This document shows, in pieces, positions 21,797 through 30,619 of a stretch of 64,000 nt of DNA. Within the stretch, counting starts at the first letter, position 1. Every line of letters starts with the position of its first letter. The stretch is taken from assembly GCF_030503855.1 (NCBI RefSeq), contig NZ_CP129971.1, positions 3,472,001 to 3,536,000 of the forward strand, given 5' to 3'. A model generated the notes under the pieces. That model worked only from the letters and a program-made list of their open reading frames with translations, ran no database searches and was not told the DNA's origin. Source of the stretch: Marivirga salinae (GTDB lineage Bacteria > Bacteroidota > Bacteroidia > Cytophagales > Cyclobacteriaceae). The position numbers and the translations under genes are program-made.

Positions 21797-22423
21797 ATTT
21801 TTTAGTCGTTTAATTCCAATTACGAAATTACAACAATAAAGCTAAAGAATAAAGTCATTGCCAAACATTCGTTAGGAAGGGATATTGTAAAAATTATATT
21901 TTATGATGCGGGGATTTGGGTTGTGGATTTGGATTGATTTGGATAATATTATGGTGTTTTGTTTTGTGGTGGGATTGATATAAGGTAGCAGGGAATTTTA
22001 TAATACATTAGTGATAATGCTCTGAATCGTGTTATCATGTCTAACAATCTTCTTTCCGGGCGTCATCCCTGCGAAGGCAGGGATCTTGTCTTATTGAAAC
22101 GAAGTTTCAATACTCTTAAACAAGAGCGATCTATGTAGATTAATTCAGGTGAATAGCTTTGATGTTTCATTCTTAATATTTTAACCTTTGGTTAAAATCA
22201 ATAGATCCCTGTCTGCGCAGGGATGACGCACAAATTTTGATTAGTGCTTTAGGAAGCTATTTTTCCTGAAAATAGTTGATTTAGACCTCAAAATTATCAG
22301 TAGTAGATCGAAAATATTTCACCAAAAACAATCCTCTTTCAAAATTTCCACCCTTCCCATTTTTCTTAAAAACGCATTTTCCCTACATTTACAGTTAAAC
22401 TAAAACCTTTTGAATACAAGATT
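21797..22423. other. 627-bp divergent intergenic region
   Basis: Between icmF and the Pif1-like helicase, which diverge. It has a G/T-rich low-complexity run with GGATTTGG-like units (about 21903-21977), then composite element copy 3 (22061-22232), then about 190 bases of AT-rich sequence before the helicase ATG. No gene is visible. Confidence 0.7.
22061..22232 (+). repeat. Composite palindromic element, copy 3
   Basis: Left hairpin ATCCCTGC-GAAG-GCAGGGAT, then ATTGAAAC-GAA-GTTTCAAT, an unconserved centre of about 60 bp, ATTTTAACC-TTT-GGTTAAAAT, and right hairpin ATCCCTG-TCTGCG-CAGGGAT. Tips GCGTCAT and ATGACGC are conserved. The stem bases of the end hairpins differ from copies 1 and 2 in a compensated way. 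Confidence 0.85.
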
Positions 22424-24652
22424 ATGTCACAGCACAAACTGACCGAAATCGCCAAAATTGCCGTTCGATATGTGAACACCACCAACCGATTGATATTTCT
22501 TACTGGTAAAGCAGGAAGTGGAAAAACCACGCTTTTACGCTATATCATTAACAATACTTATAAAAATGTAGCCGTTGCAGCCCCCACTGGAATTGCAGCT
22601 ATAAACGCCAAAGGTGTTACTTTACACTCTTTACTTCAGCTTCCTTTTGGTACCTTCATTCCGGAAGATAATGCAGTAGATTTCTCCAGAACCAGCGAGC
22701 AAATTAACACCCCAAAAACCTTCCTTCAGCAGTTTAAAATGTATGGCAATAAGCGCCAGATTATCCGAAATTTGGAACTGTTGATTATTGATGAAGTCAG
22801 TATGCTTCGTGCAGATATTCTGGACTGCATGGATTTAATTCTACGAATGGTTCGTAAAAACCCTCAACCTTTTGGTGGCTTGCAAATCATGTTCATTGGA
22901 GATTTAAACCAGCTCCCACCAGTAATTCGTCAGCATGAGTGGCAATACTTAAATAAATATTATAAAACCGGCTATTTCTTTGAGGCATTAGCTTTACAGA
23001 AAACAGAGATGGTTTATATCGAGTTGGATAAAATATTCCGTCAATCTGATCCTGAATTTACATCCATTCTTAATCGCCTCAGAGATAATCACCTTAGTGA
23101 TGCTGATATTGAAAAGCTAAATCAGCATTATGAAGAAGGCGTGGAAGAATCAAAAAAGGATGGTTATATCCACATCACGACACATAATCGAAAAGCCGAT
23201 TTACTCAATGAAAAATCTTTAAAATTACTTAATACAGAAGAGCAAAGTTATAAAGCTGAAATTGAAGGTGATTTTCCAGAAAATATGTTCCCTTTGCCTG
23301 AAAAACTCAATTTTAAGATTGGTGCACAGGTGATGTTTATCAAAAATGATAGCAGCGGAGAGGCGAGATATTTTAATGGTAAAATCGGAGAAATTTCCGA
23401 GATGAATGAAGACACCATCAAAGTGAAGCTAAAAAATCCGAAAGATGAAGTTACCGTAGAAAGATATGAATGGATGAACCAGCGATACAGTCTGGATAAA
23501 TCCACCAATGTGCTTCAAGAAAAATGGCTGGGGACTTTCAAGCAATTTCCTTTAAAACTAGCTTGGGCTATTACAGTTCATAAATCACAAGGCTTAACTT
23601 TTGAAAAAGCCATTTTGGATTTATCGGATAGTTTCGCCCCTGGTCAAATGTATGTAGCACTTTCAAGGCTTACCGGCTTAGAAGGATTGATTCTTTCAAA
23701 ACCCATTAGCAATATTCCTTTCGAATTGGATAAAAGTCTTAGACAATTTGAGGATAACAAAAAAGCGCCTGAGCAGCTAAATCAAAAGCTTGAATCCGAT
23801 AGGAAAGCATTTGTTTTTAATACAATTAGAGAAACTTTCGATTTCCAAGGCTTAGTGAAAGAATTAAATATTCATTTAGGCAGCTTTAATAAGGGAGAAA
23901 ATAGATCACTTAAGCAGCAATATGCTGATTGGACTAGAGAGAAAAAGGAGCTATTAGAAGAAATCAATAAAGTTGGGCTTAAGTTTCAAAGTTCATTAGC
24001 CCATTACGAAGCTAAAGAAGAATATTTGTCTGAATTAGCTGAAAGGGTCAATAGCGCTGAAGATTTTTTCAAACCAAAAGTAAAGGATTTATATGATGCA
24101 TTTAAAGCACATTTAATCGATACATCCAATCAAAGTAAAGTAAAAACCTATCTCAAAGAACTAGAGAGCATTACAGAGCAATTAAAGTCAAAGCTTTTGC
24201 TAATCAGTAAAACTGCAATGTTAGTGACAGCAGCTTCAGAAAACAGGATATTATCTAAAAAAGATTTACATAAATCCTCCACTTTTGAAGAAGCCAAAAA
24301 AGATTCTAAAGAAAAGAAAAAGAAATCCAAAAAGGACAAAACTCCTACTGCTGAAATATCCTACAATTTCTTTAAAGAGGGTTTAAGCATAGAAGAAATT
24401 GCCGCTAAAAGGGAATTTGTCCCTGGTACTATTTTAGGACACTTATCCAAATACATTGAAACTGGTGAAATTGAAGCTTCTCAACTGATGGATGCCCAAA
24501 AATTAGAGCAAATTTGCACTGTAATGGCTTTGGAAGAAGTAAAAGGAAGTGCGGATGTGAAAGCCAGGCTAGGAGATGAATTTACTTATGATGAAATCAA
24601 GATTGCTTGGGGACATTTTAGGAGAAATCATCAGAAAGAAGAAGCATCCTGA
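22424..24652 (+). CDS. Pif1-like helicase/ATPase with C-terminal helix-turn-helix
   Basis: Superfamily 1 DNA helicase, likely acting on recombination or replication intermediates. Walker A is GKAGSGKT (residues 28-35), followed by the AAPTGIAAINAKGVTLHSL motif typical of Pif1/RecD2-type enzymes, Walker B IIDEVSML (121-128), the GDLNQLPPV sensor, and the late helicase motif WAITVHKSQGLTFEKAI with VALSRL. The C-terminal third is helical and charged, and ends with an HTH domain (ISYNFFKEGLSIEEIAAKR, about 655-705) like the one at the C-terminus of some RecQ proteins. This architecture of about 740 residues is common in Bacteroidota. Upstream lies a composite palindromic element. The biological role is not established. 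Confidence 0.9.
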   Translation: MSQHKLTEIAKIAVRYVNTTNRLIFLTGKAGSGKTTLLRYIINNTYKNVAVAAPTGIAAINAKGVTLHSLLQLPFGTFIPEDNAVDFSRTSEQINTPKTFLQQFKMYGNKRQIIRNLELLIIDEVSMLRADILDCMDLILRMVRKNPQPFGGLQIMFIGDLNQLPPVIRQHEWQYLNKYYKTGYFFEALALQKTEMVYIELDKIFRQSDPEFTSILNRLRDNHLSDADIEKLNQHYEEGVEESKKDGYIHITTHNRKADLLNEKSLKLLNTEEQSYKAEIEGDFPENMFPLPEKLNFKIGAQVMFIKNDSSGEARYFNGKIGEISEMNEDTIKVKLKNPKDEVTVERYEWMNQRYSLDKSTNVLQEKWLGTFKQFPLKLAWAITVHKSQGLTFEKAILDLSDSFAPGQMYVALSRLTGLEGLILSKPISNIPFELDKSLRQFEDNKKAPEQLNQKLESDRKAFVFNTIRETFDFQGLVKELNIHLGSFNKGENRSLKQQYADWTREKKELLEEINKVGLKFQSSLAHYEAKEEYLSELAERVNSAEDFFKPKVKDLYDAFKAHLIDTSNQSKVKTYLKELESITEQLKSKLLLISKTAMLVTAASENRILSKKDLHKSSTFEEAKKDSKEKKKKSKKDKTPTAEISYNFFKEGLSIEEIAAKREFVPGTILGHLSKYIETGEIEASQLMDAQKLEQICTVMALEEVKGSADVKARLGDEFTYDEIKIAWGHFRRNHQKEEAS

Positions 24653-24750
24653 ATCCCTCAAAAGGGGACTTTTGGAGTGTGCGGTATTTATAAATAGAAT
24701 TGATGGATGACGGATGTAGGATGATGAATGGGCATCTTGCGTAAAGCCAT

Positions 24751-24770
24751 GTCAGTACCGAAGGTCAGAC
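24751..24770 (-). repeat. GGTCTGACC-type imperfect hairpin, copy 2
   Basis: The minus strand reads GTCTGACCTTCGGTACTGAC, identical to the core of 55959-55980 and one base different from 5051-5072. It lies between the helicase and miaA stop codons. Confidence 0.7.
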
Positions 24771-24822
24771 ATTGGAGCGTTAAAAAGAAATAAGTTATTG
24801 AGTAAAATATTGGCAGCTGAAA

Positions 24823-24864
24823 TAACTTGAAAACCCGTCAACTTGAAAACCTGTAAACCTAACT
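24823..24864. repeat. Short degenerate tandem repeat abutting miaA stop
   Basis: Two consecutive units of AACTTGAAAACC followed by (C/T)GTCA-like bases are seen here, and the same unit occurs at 2641-2665. The repeat runs into the miaA stop codon. It looks like a low-complexity intergenic repeat rather than a regulatory site. Confidence 0.5.
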
Positions 24865-25773
24865 ATGTCTACTTTCTAAATAATCAATAACCTTATCTTT
24901 GTCCTCAGCCTTAAACCAAACAAATTCTGAATCTCTCTTGAACCAAGTCATTTGCCTTTTAGCATATCTTCGACTGTTTCTTTTTAATAATCTGACAGCC
25001 TCTTCCCTATCATATTCGCCATCCAAAAAGCCAAATATTTCTGAGTAGCCCAATGTCTGCAAAGCATTCAAATTTTTATAATGGTATAACTTTTCAGCCT
25101 CATCGAATAATCCTTCTGCAATCATCTGATCCATTCTCAAATTTATGCGATCATACAATTCTTCTCTAGGGCGCTCTAGTCCTATTTTAATGATATTAAA
25201 TGGTCTTTCAATTTGCTTTTCTTGAGCCCTATAATAGCTCATGTTTTTTCCAGTGGCACGATAAAGCTCCAAAGCCCTTATCAGCCTTTGAGGATTTTGC
25301 TGATCTACTATTTCAAAATATTCTGGGTCAGATTCCATTACTTGTTTTTGCAGACATTCAATTCCATTTTGTTCAAACTCCGCATTTAAATTCTGTCTTA
25401 TTTCTACTGGAATAGAAGGCATGTCATCAATGCCTTCACATAGTGCTTTTACATAAAGTCCTGAGCCGCCTACTACAAATATAATATCATGTTTTCTGAA
25501 TAAATCACCGAGTAGGTTTAAAGCATCCTTCTCAAACTGGCCTACATTATAATCCTCCTGAATGCTATGGGAATTTATAAAATGATGGGGAACTCCATCC
25601 ATTTCTTTTGATGTTGGCTTAGCAGTTCCTATCACCATTTCTTTATAGAACTGACGGGAATCGGCTGAAATTATTTCAGTTTTAAACCGTTTAGCCAATT
25701 GAATGGATAAGGAAGTTTTACCAACAGCAGTCGGCCCAGCCAAAATCACTATGGTTTTAGATTTTTTAGTCAA
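24859..25773 (-). CDS. miaA: tRNA dimethylallyltransferase MiaA
   Basis: Transfers a dimethylallyl group to N6 of A37 in tRNAs that read UNN codons. The P-loop GPTAVGKT is at residues 13-20, followed by the family motif ISADSRQFYKEM, the GTAKP element, and the C-terminal RRYAKRQMTWFKRD signature that contacts tRNA. The 304-residue length is normal. The start is TTG at 25773; no ATG or GTG lies between it and the upstream in-frame stop, and the next internal Met would remove the P-loop. It diverges from the hybrid histidine kinase with only 54 bases between the two start codons, both of which are TTG. Confidence 0.96.
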   Translation of the reverse strand: MTKKSKTIVILAGPTAVGKTSLSIQLAKRFKTEIISADSRQFYKEMVIGTAKPTSKEMDGVPHHFINSHSIQEDYNVGQFEKDALNLLGDLFRKHDIIFVVGGSGLYVKALCEGIDDMPSIPVEIRQNLNAEFEQNGIECLQKQVMESDPEYFEIVDQQNPQRLIRALELYRATGKNMSYYRAQEKQIERPFNIIKIGLERPREELYDRINLRMDQMIAEGLFDEAEKLYHYKNLNALQTLGYSEIFGFLDGEYDREEAVRLLKRNSRRYAKRQMTWFKRDSEFVWFKAEDKDKVIDYLESRHS

Positions 25774-25827
25774 ATTTGATATTTATTCAATCTTAAAAGC
25801 TTAAATTGAGCTGTAAATTTAAATATT

Positions 25828-28800
25828 TTGGAGTTACAAAATTACAATAAAGACCAACTTATAAAAGAGGTAGAGAAATTGAGGCTAGCACTCTACCAAA
25901 ACAAATACTTGCTTAAAAATTCCAAGCATCTTGAAAATACCATGTTCCCAGAAGAGGGCATTGATTTAAGTATGGAATTTACAAAAGACGGCAGTATAAT
26001 AAAAACCAATAAAAACTGGCGCCAAACCTTAGGCTACACAGTTCAAGATTTAAAACATATTTACATTAGGGACATTGTTAATCCTAACGATTGGCATAAA
26101 TTCCAAGAAGTGACTGAGCTAGTGATTAAAAATAATTCCCAAGAATTATTAGAAGTTCGGTTAAGCTCAAAAAACAATGATAAAATTCATGTAACTGGAG
26201 TTTTATTCATCAGCATGAACAATAAAAATATTGTTGCAAATTTTCAGGATATAACTCACCAAATTCATGCTCAAAAAGCTCAGAATCTTTTTTATGAAAT
26301 AACCAACTTGACCCTTAAAAGTACTGATTTAGATAGTTTATTTAGAGGGATCCACGAGAAATTAAAAGAAGCAATGGAAGCCAAAAACTTCTTTATTGCT
26401 CAATTCAAATTTGAAGCTCAAGAACTTTTCTTTCCTTATATTCATGATGAGTTTGTAGCAGACTCACCCAAATCCTTAACATTGGAATATAAAAGAGGAT
26501 TGTGCGAATACATTTATCACCAAAGGAAATCCATGTTATTAAAAGAATCAGATATTATGGATTTAATATTGGAAGGAAAAATCAATCAATACGGCACCAT
26601 TCCAAAAGCTTTTTTAGGCGTCCCATTCCAAACGGAGAAAGGAACGCCTGGCGTAATTGGGGTACAGAGCTATAAGGATGAAAACGCTTTCCAAAACAGG
26701 GATTTAAAATTGCTGAATTTTATTTCAAATCAAGTATTACTATCGGTTGAAAGAAAATTTATTGAAGAAAAAATCAGTACGCAAGCTGGTCGATTGCAGT
26801 CCATATTTAACAGCAGTAACCATATTATTTGGTCTATTGATAAAGATTTTAAGCTTACCTCATTTAATCCAAATTTTGAATATGAGTTTTTAAAATATTT
26901 TAATTTTAAACCAAAAGTAAATACAGATTTAAGGGGAAAAGTAATAACATCAATCTTTAGTTCAGGTAGTTATAAATTTTGGGGCGATAAATTTGAAAGC
27001 TGTTTAAATGGTGAGACAATAGATTTTGAGGTAGAATTTCAGAACCCTATCGACAATTCCATAGTCTGGAAAGAGATTTTTTTGAACCCAATATATACAG
27101 AAAGTGGAGAAATAACTGGGCTTTCGGGTATTGCTCATGATATTACGGAAAGGAAGATTAACGCACTAAATATTCAAAAAAGTGAGTTAAAGTTTAGGAA
27201 TATATTTGAGTCATTTCAAGACATCTATTTTAATTGCCGATTTAATGGGGAAATTATCCTTATTAGTCCTTCCATTAAAGAGAACATTGGCTATGAACAA
27301 GATGAGGTGACAGGGAATAATATCACCAACTATTACCTCTATACCAAAAAAACAAAAGATCTGTTAAAAAAATTGGTTTCTAGAAGAAGGGTTCAAAACT
27401 TTGAAGCAACCCTTATAACCAGAGACGGCAGGTTGGTGAACTGTATATGTAACGTTCGTTTAGTAAGAGATAAAGATAGCCGTGAAGTTACTATAGAAGG
27501 GGTAGCCCGTGATATCACTAAATTAAAGCAAGCCAATAGGGAATTATTGCATGCAAAAAACATGGCTGAAAATTCCTTGAAAGTAAAGGAGCAGTTTTTA
27601 GCTAATATGAGCCATGAAATTCGGACTCCAATGAACGGGGTTATCGGGATGGTGGATTTACTGGCTCAAACTCAGCTCAATCCTGAGCAAATGAATTTTG
27701 TACAAACTATCAAGCGTTCATCTGAAACTTTACTGACAATACTGAATGATATTTTGGATTTAAGCAAAATAGAAGCTGGTAAGATGAAAATTCAGCCTCA
27801 TGTAACAGAAGTAAAGTCAATATTTGACAAAGTATTAAATTTATTTAGTCAACAAGCCAATCAGAAATCCATTAACCTGAATTTTAAAATTGATAATGAC
27901 ATTCCTAAATATCTAAAGATTGATGAAACTCGCATTATTCAAATAGTTTCTAATCTCACTTCAAATGCCTTGAAGTTTACAGAGAAAAACGGCAAGGTTT
28001 TATTACATATCTCTAAAGAAATTAAAGACGACTTATACAGAATTGCAGTTGAAGACTCCGGTATTGGTATATCTGAAAATGATCAACAGCAATTATTTAA
28101 ATTGTTTACACAACTTGATAATTCAAGTACCAAAGCTTTTAGCGGTACAGGGTTAGGACTTGCTATTTCAAAACAATTAAGTAGCCTAATGGGTGGGCAG
28201 ATTGGTGTTAGTTCGGAGCCTGATGAAGGAAGCGTTTTTTGGTTTACACTAATTGGAGAAAAAGCTTCTGAAGCGGAAATTGAAACATATGAAAATCAAA
28301 ATCAAAAGGTAACGAAAAGCCAAAAGCTGAATTTTAAAAGTGAAAATGCACCTTTCATTTTAATTGTAGATGATAACACCATTAATAGACAAGTAGCTAG
28401 TCAGATTTTAATGAAATCAGGTTTTAAAACAGATTTAGCTTTTAGTGGACCAGCAGCAATTGAAAAAGTGAAAAATATAGATTATGATTTAATTCTGATG
28501 GATATCCAAATGCCGGTTATGGATGGAGTAACTGCTACAAGAGAAATCAAAAAGCTGTCAAAGAAAATTCCTCCTATTGTAGCCATGACGGCTTACTCCA
28601 TGAAAGAGGATCGTCAACGATTTTTGGATTTAGGAATGGACGATTATTTAGCTAAACCAATAGTATCTAGCATTTTATTAGAAGTTATTCAACAAAACCT
28701 ACCCGATTTTGAAGCGGAAAGTCTTAACTTAGAAGAAATAATCCCAGATAAAAGCAATGGAAATGAAACCGAATTAATTGATGAGTCCACACTTCAGCAA

Positions 28801-29106
28801 TTAAGTAAATATGCAGACAAGCCTACAATCAAATCATTCTTTGAAGAATTTGAAATAGAAGCAAAAAGTTTGATATTAGAAAGTATAAATGCTGAAAAGA
28901 CTTCGGACATCGACAAAATATTAAGTAATTTGCATACTCTTAAAGGAAACGCAGGTACTCTTGGAATTCGTTCATTAGAGGAACAGGCAAAAAAAATAGA
29001 AGGCGATTTAAAAAAAGATAATACCGAAAAGCTTGTAAATGACTTAAACCATTTATTAGATAATTTTAATAAATTTACAGACAATTATCAGTCAATTTTA
29101 AAATAA
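25828..29106 (+). CDS. Hybrid sensor histidine kinase (PAS-GAF-PAS-PAS-HisKA-HATPase-REC-HPt)
   Basis: Cytosolic multi-domain phosphorelay sensor; no membrane segment is visible. Domains in order are a short coiled coil, PAS (about 45-145), GAF (about 150-310), PAS (about 315-445), PAS (about 450-565), HisKA with phospho-His H596 in NMSHEIRTPMNG, HATPase_c (about 700-815; DSGIGIS and GTGLGLAIS), receiver with phospho-Asp D892 in LMDIQMPVMDG, and an HPt domain with H1036 in HTLKGNAGT. The full relay His-Asp-His is therefore present in one chain. The start codon is TTG at 25828, the only possible one after an in-frame stop; the next ATG would delete about 45 residues. A lone receiver gene follows after one base. 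Confidence 0.95.
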   Translation: MELQNYNKDQLIKEVEKLRLALYQNKYLLKNSKHLENTMFPEEGIDLSMEFTKDGSIIKTNKNWRQTLGYTVQDLKHIYIRDIVNPNDWHKFQEVTELVIKNNSQELLEVRLSSKNNDKIHVTGVLFISMNNKNIVANFQDITHQIHAQKAQNLFYEITNLTLKSTDLDSLFRGIHEKLKEAMEAKNFFIAQFKFEAQELFFPYIHDEFVADSPKSLTLEYKRGLCEYIYHQRKSMLLKESDIMDLILEGKINQYGTIPKAFLGVPFQTEKGTPGVIGVQSYKDENAFQNRDLKLLNFISNQVLLSVERKFIEEKISTQAGRLQSIFNSSNHIIWSIDKDFKLTSFNPNFEYEFLKYFNFKPKVNTDLRGKVITSIFSSGSYKFWGDKFESCLNGETIDFEVEFQNPIDNSIVWKEIFLNPIYTESGEITGLSGIAHDITERKINALNIQKSELKFRNIFESFQDIYFNCRFNGEIILISPSIKENIGYEQDEVTGNNITNYYLYTKKTKDLLKKLVSRRRVQNFEATLITRDGRLVNCICNVRLVRDKDSREVTIEGVARDITKLKQANRELLHAKNMAENSLKVKEQFLANMSHEIRTPMNGVIGMVDLLAQTQLNPEQMNFVQTIKRSSETLLTILNDILDLSKIEAGKMKIQPHVTEVKSIFDKVLNLFSQQANQKSINLNFKIDNDIPKYLKIDETRIIQIVSNLTSNALKFTEKNGKVLLHISKEIKDDLYRIAVEDSGIGISENDQQQLFKLFTQLDNSSTKAFSGTGLGLAISKQLSSLMGGQIGVSSEPDEGSVFWFTLIGEKASEAEIETYENQNQKVTKSQKLNFKSENAPFILIVDDNTINRQVASQILMKSGFKTDLAFSGPAAIEKVKNIDYDLILMDIQMPVMDGVTATREIKKLSKKIPPIVAMTAYSMKEDRQRFLDLGMDDYLAKPIVSSILLEVIQQNLPDFEAESLNLEEIIPDKSNGNETELIDESTLQQLSKYADKPTIKSFFEEFEIEAKSLILESINAEKTSDIDKILSNLHTLKGNAGTLGIRSLEEQAKKIEGDLKKDNTEKLVNDLNHLLDNFNKFTDNYQSILK

Positions 29107-29107
29107 G

Positions 29108-29485
29108 ATGGCAAACACAAAAAAAGTACTTATAGCAGAAGATAGTTCGGTTATCCAAAACCTTACCAAGAAAATTTTAATGATGCAAAATTACAGCATC
29201 CATTCTGCAAAAAACGGAGAGCAAGTTTTAAAAGCTTTAGAATCCGAATCATTTGATATCATTTTAATGGATATTAATATGCCTAAAATGGATGGGATGG
29301 AATGCACTAGAGCTATCAGGGCTTTGGATGATAAAGAAAAATCAGCTATTCCAATTATTGCAATAACAGGAAATGCAAAAAATTACAGCATAGAAGATTT
29401 CAAAGAAGCTGGTATCAATGAATATTTACAAAAACCGCTCAATTTTGACCAATTGGTGGAAACTGTTAAGAAATTAACAAATTGA
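29108..29485 (+). CDS. Single-domain response regulator
   Basis: A 125-residue CheY-like receiver with no output domain. The acidic pocket is AEDSS, the phospho-accepting residue is D55 in ILMDINMPKMDG, and the switch residues are T in IAITGNA and K in LQKPLNF. It starts one base after the stop of the hybrid kinase, so the two are translationally coupled. By context it is the likely partner of the kinase's HPt domain, giving a second phospho-transfer step. Without a DNA-binding or enzyme domain, it presumably works by protein-protein contact. The target is unknown. Confidence 0.95.
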   Translation: MANTKKVLIAEDSSVIQNLTKKILMMQNYSIHSAKNGEQVLKALESESFDIILMDINMPKMDGMECTRAIRALDDKEKSAIPIIAITGNAKNYSIEDFKEAGINEYLQKPLNFDQLVETVKKLTN

Positions 29486-29584
29486 TCAAATTCTTTTTAG
29501 CATTTAATCGAACGTAAAACCATAACTATCCGAAAATAAGTAACAATTAGAAAGTTTGTGTAGTTAATTTATAAATTCCTTAAT

Positions 29585-29860
29585 ATGCAGATAAAGTACA
29601 CAAAATCATTCCTCAATAAATTAGAAGATGTATTCGCTGAATCTGATTACGTCCTTCGTTATGAAAAAGGAAATTTCAAATCAGGTTATTGTGTATTGAA
29701 AGAACAAAGTATTGTGATCATTAATAAATTCTTTGATACGGAAGGAAAAATTAATTGCTTAGTGGATATCCTCAAAAACATTGAGTTGGACAGCAAAACA
29801 CTAAGTGACAAAAACAAAAATTTCTATTTAGAATTACAACAAACTGAACTCGCACTTTGA
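29585..29860 (+). CDS. Small conserved protein of unknown function
   Basis: A 91-residue soluble protein I cannot name. The middle part alternates strands (YVLRYEKGNFKSGYCVLKEQSIVIINKFF), and the end is a charged helix containing GKINCLVDILKNI. Phrases such as GNFKSGYCVL-NKFF-EGKINCL resemble small Bacteroidota proteins placed before the PhnP-like metallo-hydrolase, recalled and not verified. Its TGA stop overlaps the TTG start of the hydrolase (TTGA), indicating tight translational coupling and probably a shared role. It has no signal peptide, membrane helix or metal motif. Confidence 0.75.
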   Translation: MQIKYTKSFLNKLEDVFAESDYVLRYEKGNFKSGYCVLKEQSIVIINKFFDTEGKINCLVDILKNIELDSKTLSDKNKNFYLELQQTELAL

Positions 29861-30618
29861 AGGTAACATTTCTAGGAACAGGAACATCGCAGGGAGTTCC
29901 CGTAATTGCATGCGATTGTGAAGTATGTCAATCACTCGATTACCGGGATAAAAGAACCAGAACCAGTATCCATATAGAAGTAGGTGGAAAAAGCATTGTG
30001 TTTGATACAGGTCCTGATTTCAGAGAACAGATGCTCAGGGAAAGAATCAATCATCTTGATGCTGTGATTTATACCCACGAACATAAAGACCATACTGCCG
30101 GATTGGATGATGTACGCTCCTACAATTTTAAACAGGAAATGGATATGCCAGTTTATGGCAGAAAGCAAGTCTTAGAACAAATACAAAGAGAATTTGCCTA
30201 TATTTTCGCAGTCAATAAATATCCTGGTATCCCAAAAGTTAAGCTCCACGAAATTGAGAATAAAGCATTTCAGGTAGAAGGCATTCACATCCAGCCAATA
30301 AATGTTATGCATTACAAACTGCCTGTATTTGGCTATCGAATTAATGATTTTACCTATATCACCGATGTAAATCACATTCCAGATGAAGAGAAAGAGAAAA
30401 TAAGAGGTAGTAAAGTACTGGTATTAAGTGCCTTGCAAAAGAATTCACACCTCTCTCATTTTAATCTAGAACAAGCTATTGCTATGGTGAGAGAATTGGA
30501 AATTCCGCAAGCTTATTTTATCCATATGGGACACAGAATAGGATTGCACAGAGATATAGAAGAAGAATTGCCAGAAGGCATGGAATTAGCCTATGATGGA
30601 CTTCAAATAGAACTTTAA
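29857..30618 (+). CDS. PhnP-like metallo-beta-lactamase-fold hydrolase
   Basis: A 253-residue MBL-fold phosphodiesterase-type enzyme. The zinc-binding motif is H74-E75-H76-K77-D78-H79 in YTHEHKDHTAGLDD, with further ligands expected at DVNH and at HMGHR. The N-terminus GTGTSQGVPV followed by the cysteine triplet CDCEVC (C19, C21, C24) is like PhnP, where such cysteines hold a structural zinc. The substrate is probably a cyclic phosphodiester or nucleotide, but this cannot be settled from sequence. The start is TTG overlapping the previous stop; it agrees with the family N-terminus MKVTFLGTGTSQG. Next gene starts one base after its stop. Confidence 0.92.
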   Translation: MKVTFLGTGTSQGVPVIACDCEVCQSLDYRDKRTRTSIHIEVGGKSIVFDTGPDFREQMLRERINHLDAVIYTHEHKDHTAGLDDVRSYNFKQEMDMPVYGRKQVLEQIQREFAYIFAVNKYPGIPKVKLHEIENKAFQVEGIHIQPINVMHYKLPVFGYRINDFTYITDVNHIPDEEKEKIRGSKVLVLSALQKNSHLSHFNLEQAIAMVRELEIPQAYFIHMGHRIGLHRDIEEELPEGMELAYDGLQIEL

Positions 30619-30619
30619 G

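Noticed and set aside
21305..21805. 166-residue frame opposite the start of icmF
   Set aside because: It lies fully antisense to conserved B12-binding and GTPase coding sequence and has no recognisable features; it is a shadow frame.
21903..21977. G/T-rich run as possible G-quadruplex or telomere-like repeat
   Set aside because: G runs are too short (mostly two to four) and irregular; it looks like simple low-complexity sequence.
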